Source of the DNA: an uncultured Actinomycetes bacterium
Lineage (GTDB): Bacteria > Actinomycetota > Acidimicrobiia > Acidimicrobiales > Microtrichaceae
Length of the DNA: 7,808 bases
Direction: 5' to 3'
Assembly (NCBI GenBank): GCA_903941145.1
Contig: CAJANQ010000452.1
Coordinates: 1-7,808, forward strand
Positions 5,430 through 7,808 of the stretch are shown here, one piece after another. The position numbers and the translations under genes were made by a program. Position 1 is the first letter of the stretch. Each line of letters begins with the position of its first letter. The notes below the pieces were generated by a model that did not search any database, had not been told where the DNA came from, and saw only the letters and a program-made list of their open reading frames with translations.

Positions 5430-7066
5430 TGACCGACCCCGCCCTGCCGTCGGTGGGGGCCCCTCCGGGCACGCCGACGGCCGTCGAGATCTTCGACACG
5501 ACACTGCGCGACGGCGCGCAGTTCGAGGGCATCTCGCTGAGCGTCGAGGACAAGCTCCGGGTCGCCGAGCAGCTCGACTGGCTGGGCGTCGCCTGGATCG
5601 AGGGCGGCTACCCGATGGCCAACCCGAAGGACGAGGAGTTCTTCCGGCGTGCCGTCAACGAGCTCCAGCTGAGCACGGCCACGCTCGTGGCGTTCGGCTC
5701 CACGCGCCGCAAGGCCGGCAAGGTCGACGACGACCCCACGCTCAGGGCGCTCGTGGAGGCCGGGACCTCCACGGTCTGCATCGTCGGCAAGTCGTGGGAC
5801 TTCCACGTGACCGACGCACTCGAGACCACGCTCGACGAGGGCGTGGCGATGGTGGGGGACTCCGTGAAGTTCCTGCGCAACGCCGGGCTGCGGGTGTTCT
5901 TCGACGCCGAGCACTTCTTCGACGGCTACAAGGCCAACCCCGAGTTCGCGCTGCGCGTGCTCGAGGCCGCCGCCACCGAGGGCGCCGACTGCGTGGTCCT
6001 GTGCGATACCAACGGCGGCAGCCTGCCGCACGAGGTGCAGCGGATCACCGGCGAGGTCGTCTCCTACCTCGAGGGCGTCAAGGTCGGCATCCACACGCAG
6101 AACGACTCGGGCTGCGCGGTCGCCAATTCGATCGCTGCGGTGCTCGGCGGGGCCAGCCACGTGCAGGGCACTGTCAACGGGTACGGCGAGCGCACCGGCA
6201 ACGCCAACCTCATGACGGTCATCCCGGACCTGACGCTCAAGCTGGGCATCGAGACGCTGCCCGAGGGTCGCATCAGCCGTCTGACGTCGGTCTCGCGCCA
6301 CGTGGCCGAGCTGGTGAACCTGCCGCCGCACGCGGCGGACCCGTACGTGGGGTCGTCGGCGTTCGCCCACAAGGGCGGGCTGCACACCTCGGCGCTGGGC
6401 CGCGCCGGTGGTGCGTCCTACGAGCACGTCGACCCGGCCGTGGTCGGCAACCGCACGCGGGTGCTGGTGTCCGAGCTGGGCGGCCGCGCCGGGCTGGGCA
6501 TGAAGGCCGAGGAGTTCGGGCTCGAGCTCGACGGTGCCCAGACCAAGGACCTCTCCGAGCGGGTCAACCTGCTCGAGTCGCAGGGCTGGGTGTTCGAGGC
6601 GGCCGACGCCTCGCTCGAGCTGCTCATGCGTGACGTCCAGGGCTGGACCCAGGAGTTCTTCGCGGTCGAGTCGTACCGGGTGACCACGGAGCACCTGAAC
6701 CCGGCCGGCGGCAACGACGCCGCGCTCTCGACCGAGGCCACCGTCACCGTGGCGGTCGACGGCGAGCGGGTCGTCACCGAAGGGTCGGGCAACGGCCCGG
6801 TGAACGCGCTCGACGCCGCGCTGCGTTCGGCGCTGGCCGACCGGCTCCCGGCGCTGTCGAAGATCCACCTGACCGACTTCCGGGTCCGGGTGCTCGACGC
6901 CGCCGACGCGGCCGGCAACGCGGACACGGGCGCGGTGGTGCGGGTGCTGATCGACACCACGAACGGCGACGAGACGTGGACCACGGTCGGGGTGTCGCCC
7001 AACGTGATCGAGGCCTCGTGGACGGCGCTGGTCGACGCGCTGGTCTTCGGCCTGCTCCACACCTGA
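5429..7066 (+). CDS. cimA: (R)-citramalate synthase, LeuA/HMGL-like family
   Basis: CimA condenses pyruvate with acetyl-CoA to give (R)-citramalate, the first step of the threonine-independent route to 2-oxobutanoate and isoleucine. The 545-aa protein opens with FDTTLRDGAQ (22-31; Asp28 a metal ligand, Arg27 catalytic), followed by EGISLSVEDKLRVAEQLD and IEGGYPMANPKDEEFF, which are typical of the citramalate synthase branch and not of LeuA. NGYGERTGNAN (250-260) is the second family signature. The usual HxH metal pair reads His222-Thr-Gln224 before Asn-Asp, so one ligand is changed. About 270-380 is the linker/subdomain region with FAHKGGLHTSA. About 400-545 is the LeuA-type regulatory domain, where isoleucine would be expected to bind (family knowledge). 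It is translationally coupled to ilvE. The alternative, a 2-isopropylmalate or homocitrate synthase paralogue, is less likely from these motifs. Confidence 0.9.
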   Translation: MTDPALPSVGAPPGTPTAVEIFDTTLRDGAQFEGISLSVEDKLRVAEQLDWLGVAWIEGGYPMANPKDEEFFRRAVNELQLSTATLVAFGSTRRKAGKVDDDPTLRALVEAGTSTVCIVGKSWDFHVTDALETTLDEGVAMVGDSVKFLRNAGLRVFFDAEHFFDGYKANPEFALRVLEAAATEGADCVVLCDTNGGSLPHEVQRITGEVVSYLEGVKVGIHTQNDSGCAVANSIAAVLGGASHVQGTVNGYGERTGNANLMTVIPDLTLKLGIETLPEGRISRLTSVSRHVAELVNLPPHAADPYVGSSAFAHKGGLHTSALGRAGGASYEHVDPAVVGNRTRVLVSELGGRAGLGMKAEEFGLELDGAQTKDLSERVNLLESQGWVFEAADASLELLMRDVQGWTQEFFAVESYRVTTEHLNPAGGNDAALSTEATVTVAVDGERVVTEGSGNGPVNALDAALRSALADRLPALSKIHLTDFRVRVLDAADAAGNADTGAVVRVLIDTTNGDETWTTVGVSPNVIEASWTALVDALVFGLLHT

Positions 7067-7085
7067 ACGGTCACCTGAGCCCGAC

Positions 7086-7091
7086 TAGTTT
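7086..7091 (+). promoter_or_regulatory. -10 box (TAGTTT) for the gene before gltX
   Basis: TAGTTT lies in the 34-base gap after cimA and ends 9 bases before the ATG at 7101, so transcription would start within about three bases of the start codon. CTGAAC (7063-7068) is a poor -35 candidate 17 bases upstream. No Shine-Dalgarno sequence precedes the ATG. This suggests that the unknown gene and gltX have their own near-leaderless promoter, apart from read-through from cimA. Confidence 0.4.
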
Positions 7092-7100
7092 GGCCGGACA

Positions 7101-7808
<708 letters not shown>

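Noticed and set aside
5252..7060. 602-codon minus-strand open frame antisense to cimA
   Set aside because: Product rich in His, Arg, Gly and Val dipeptides with no motif; cimA on the other strand is well supported.
5429..7066. Annotation as 2-isopropylmalate synthase (LeuA)
   Set aside because: The EGISLSVEDKLR and IEGGYPMANPKDEEF segments and the coupling to ilvE match the citramalate synthase branch better.

Overview
The window is a GC-rich, tightly packed chromosomal segment of housekeeping genes. GC-dominated third codon positions, the short (~330 aa) form of 3-isopropylmalate dehydrogenase, and start codons lying directly behind TAnnnT boxes without a Shine-Dalgarno sequence all suggest an actinobacterium. 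An Acidimicrobiia-like lineage would fit, but that is inference and not proven here. I see no insertion sequence, phage gene, CRISPR array, tRNA or rRNA.

Layout, left to right. (1) Positions 1-156 hold an unresolved stretch, possibly the end of a plus-strand gene whose frame seems to slip by one base. (2) rsgA, the ribosome-assembly GTPase, lies on the minus strand and diverges from ppx/gppA, a polyphosphate/pppGpp phosphatase on the plus strand. (3) ppx converges on greA (minus strand, transcript-cleavage factor) with only 16 bp between the stop codons; a small GC hairpin sits in that gap. (4) greA diverges from a plus-strand run that continues to the right edge: leuB, ilvE, cimA, a conserved-looking unknown gene, and the first 62 codons of gltX.

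How the genes fit together. leuB-ilvE-cimA is a branched-chain amino acid operon. CimA would join pyruvate and acetyl-CoA to (R)-citramalate. LeuCD (not in the window) and LeuB would turn this into 2-oxobutanoate, the isoleucine precursor that otherwise comes from threonine. LeuB also serves leucine synthesis, and IlvE does the final transamination for Ile, Leu and Val. The ilvE and cimA reading frames overlap by one base (TGATG), which points to translational coupling. The unknown 174-aa gene has its own likely promoter after cimA and overlaps gltX by four bases (GTGA).

Nothing here is a clear new system. The points most worth a second look are the His-to-Gln change in the presumed metal site of CimA, the apparent frameshift at the left edge, the unknown gene coupled to gltX, the leaderless-type promoters of greA and ppx, and the degenerate HD motif of the phosphatase.
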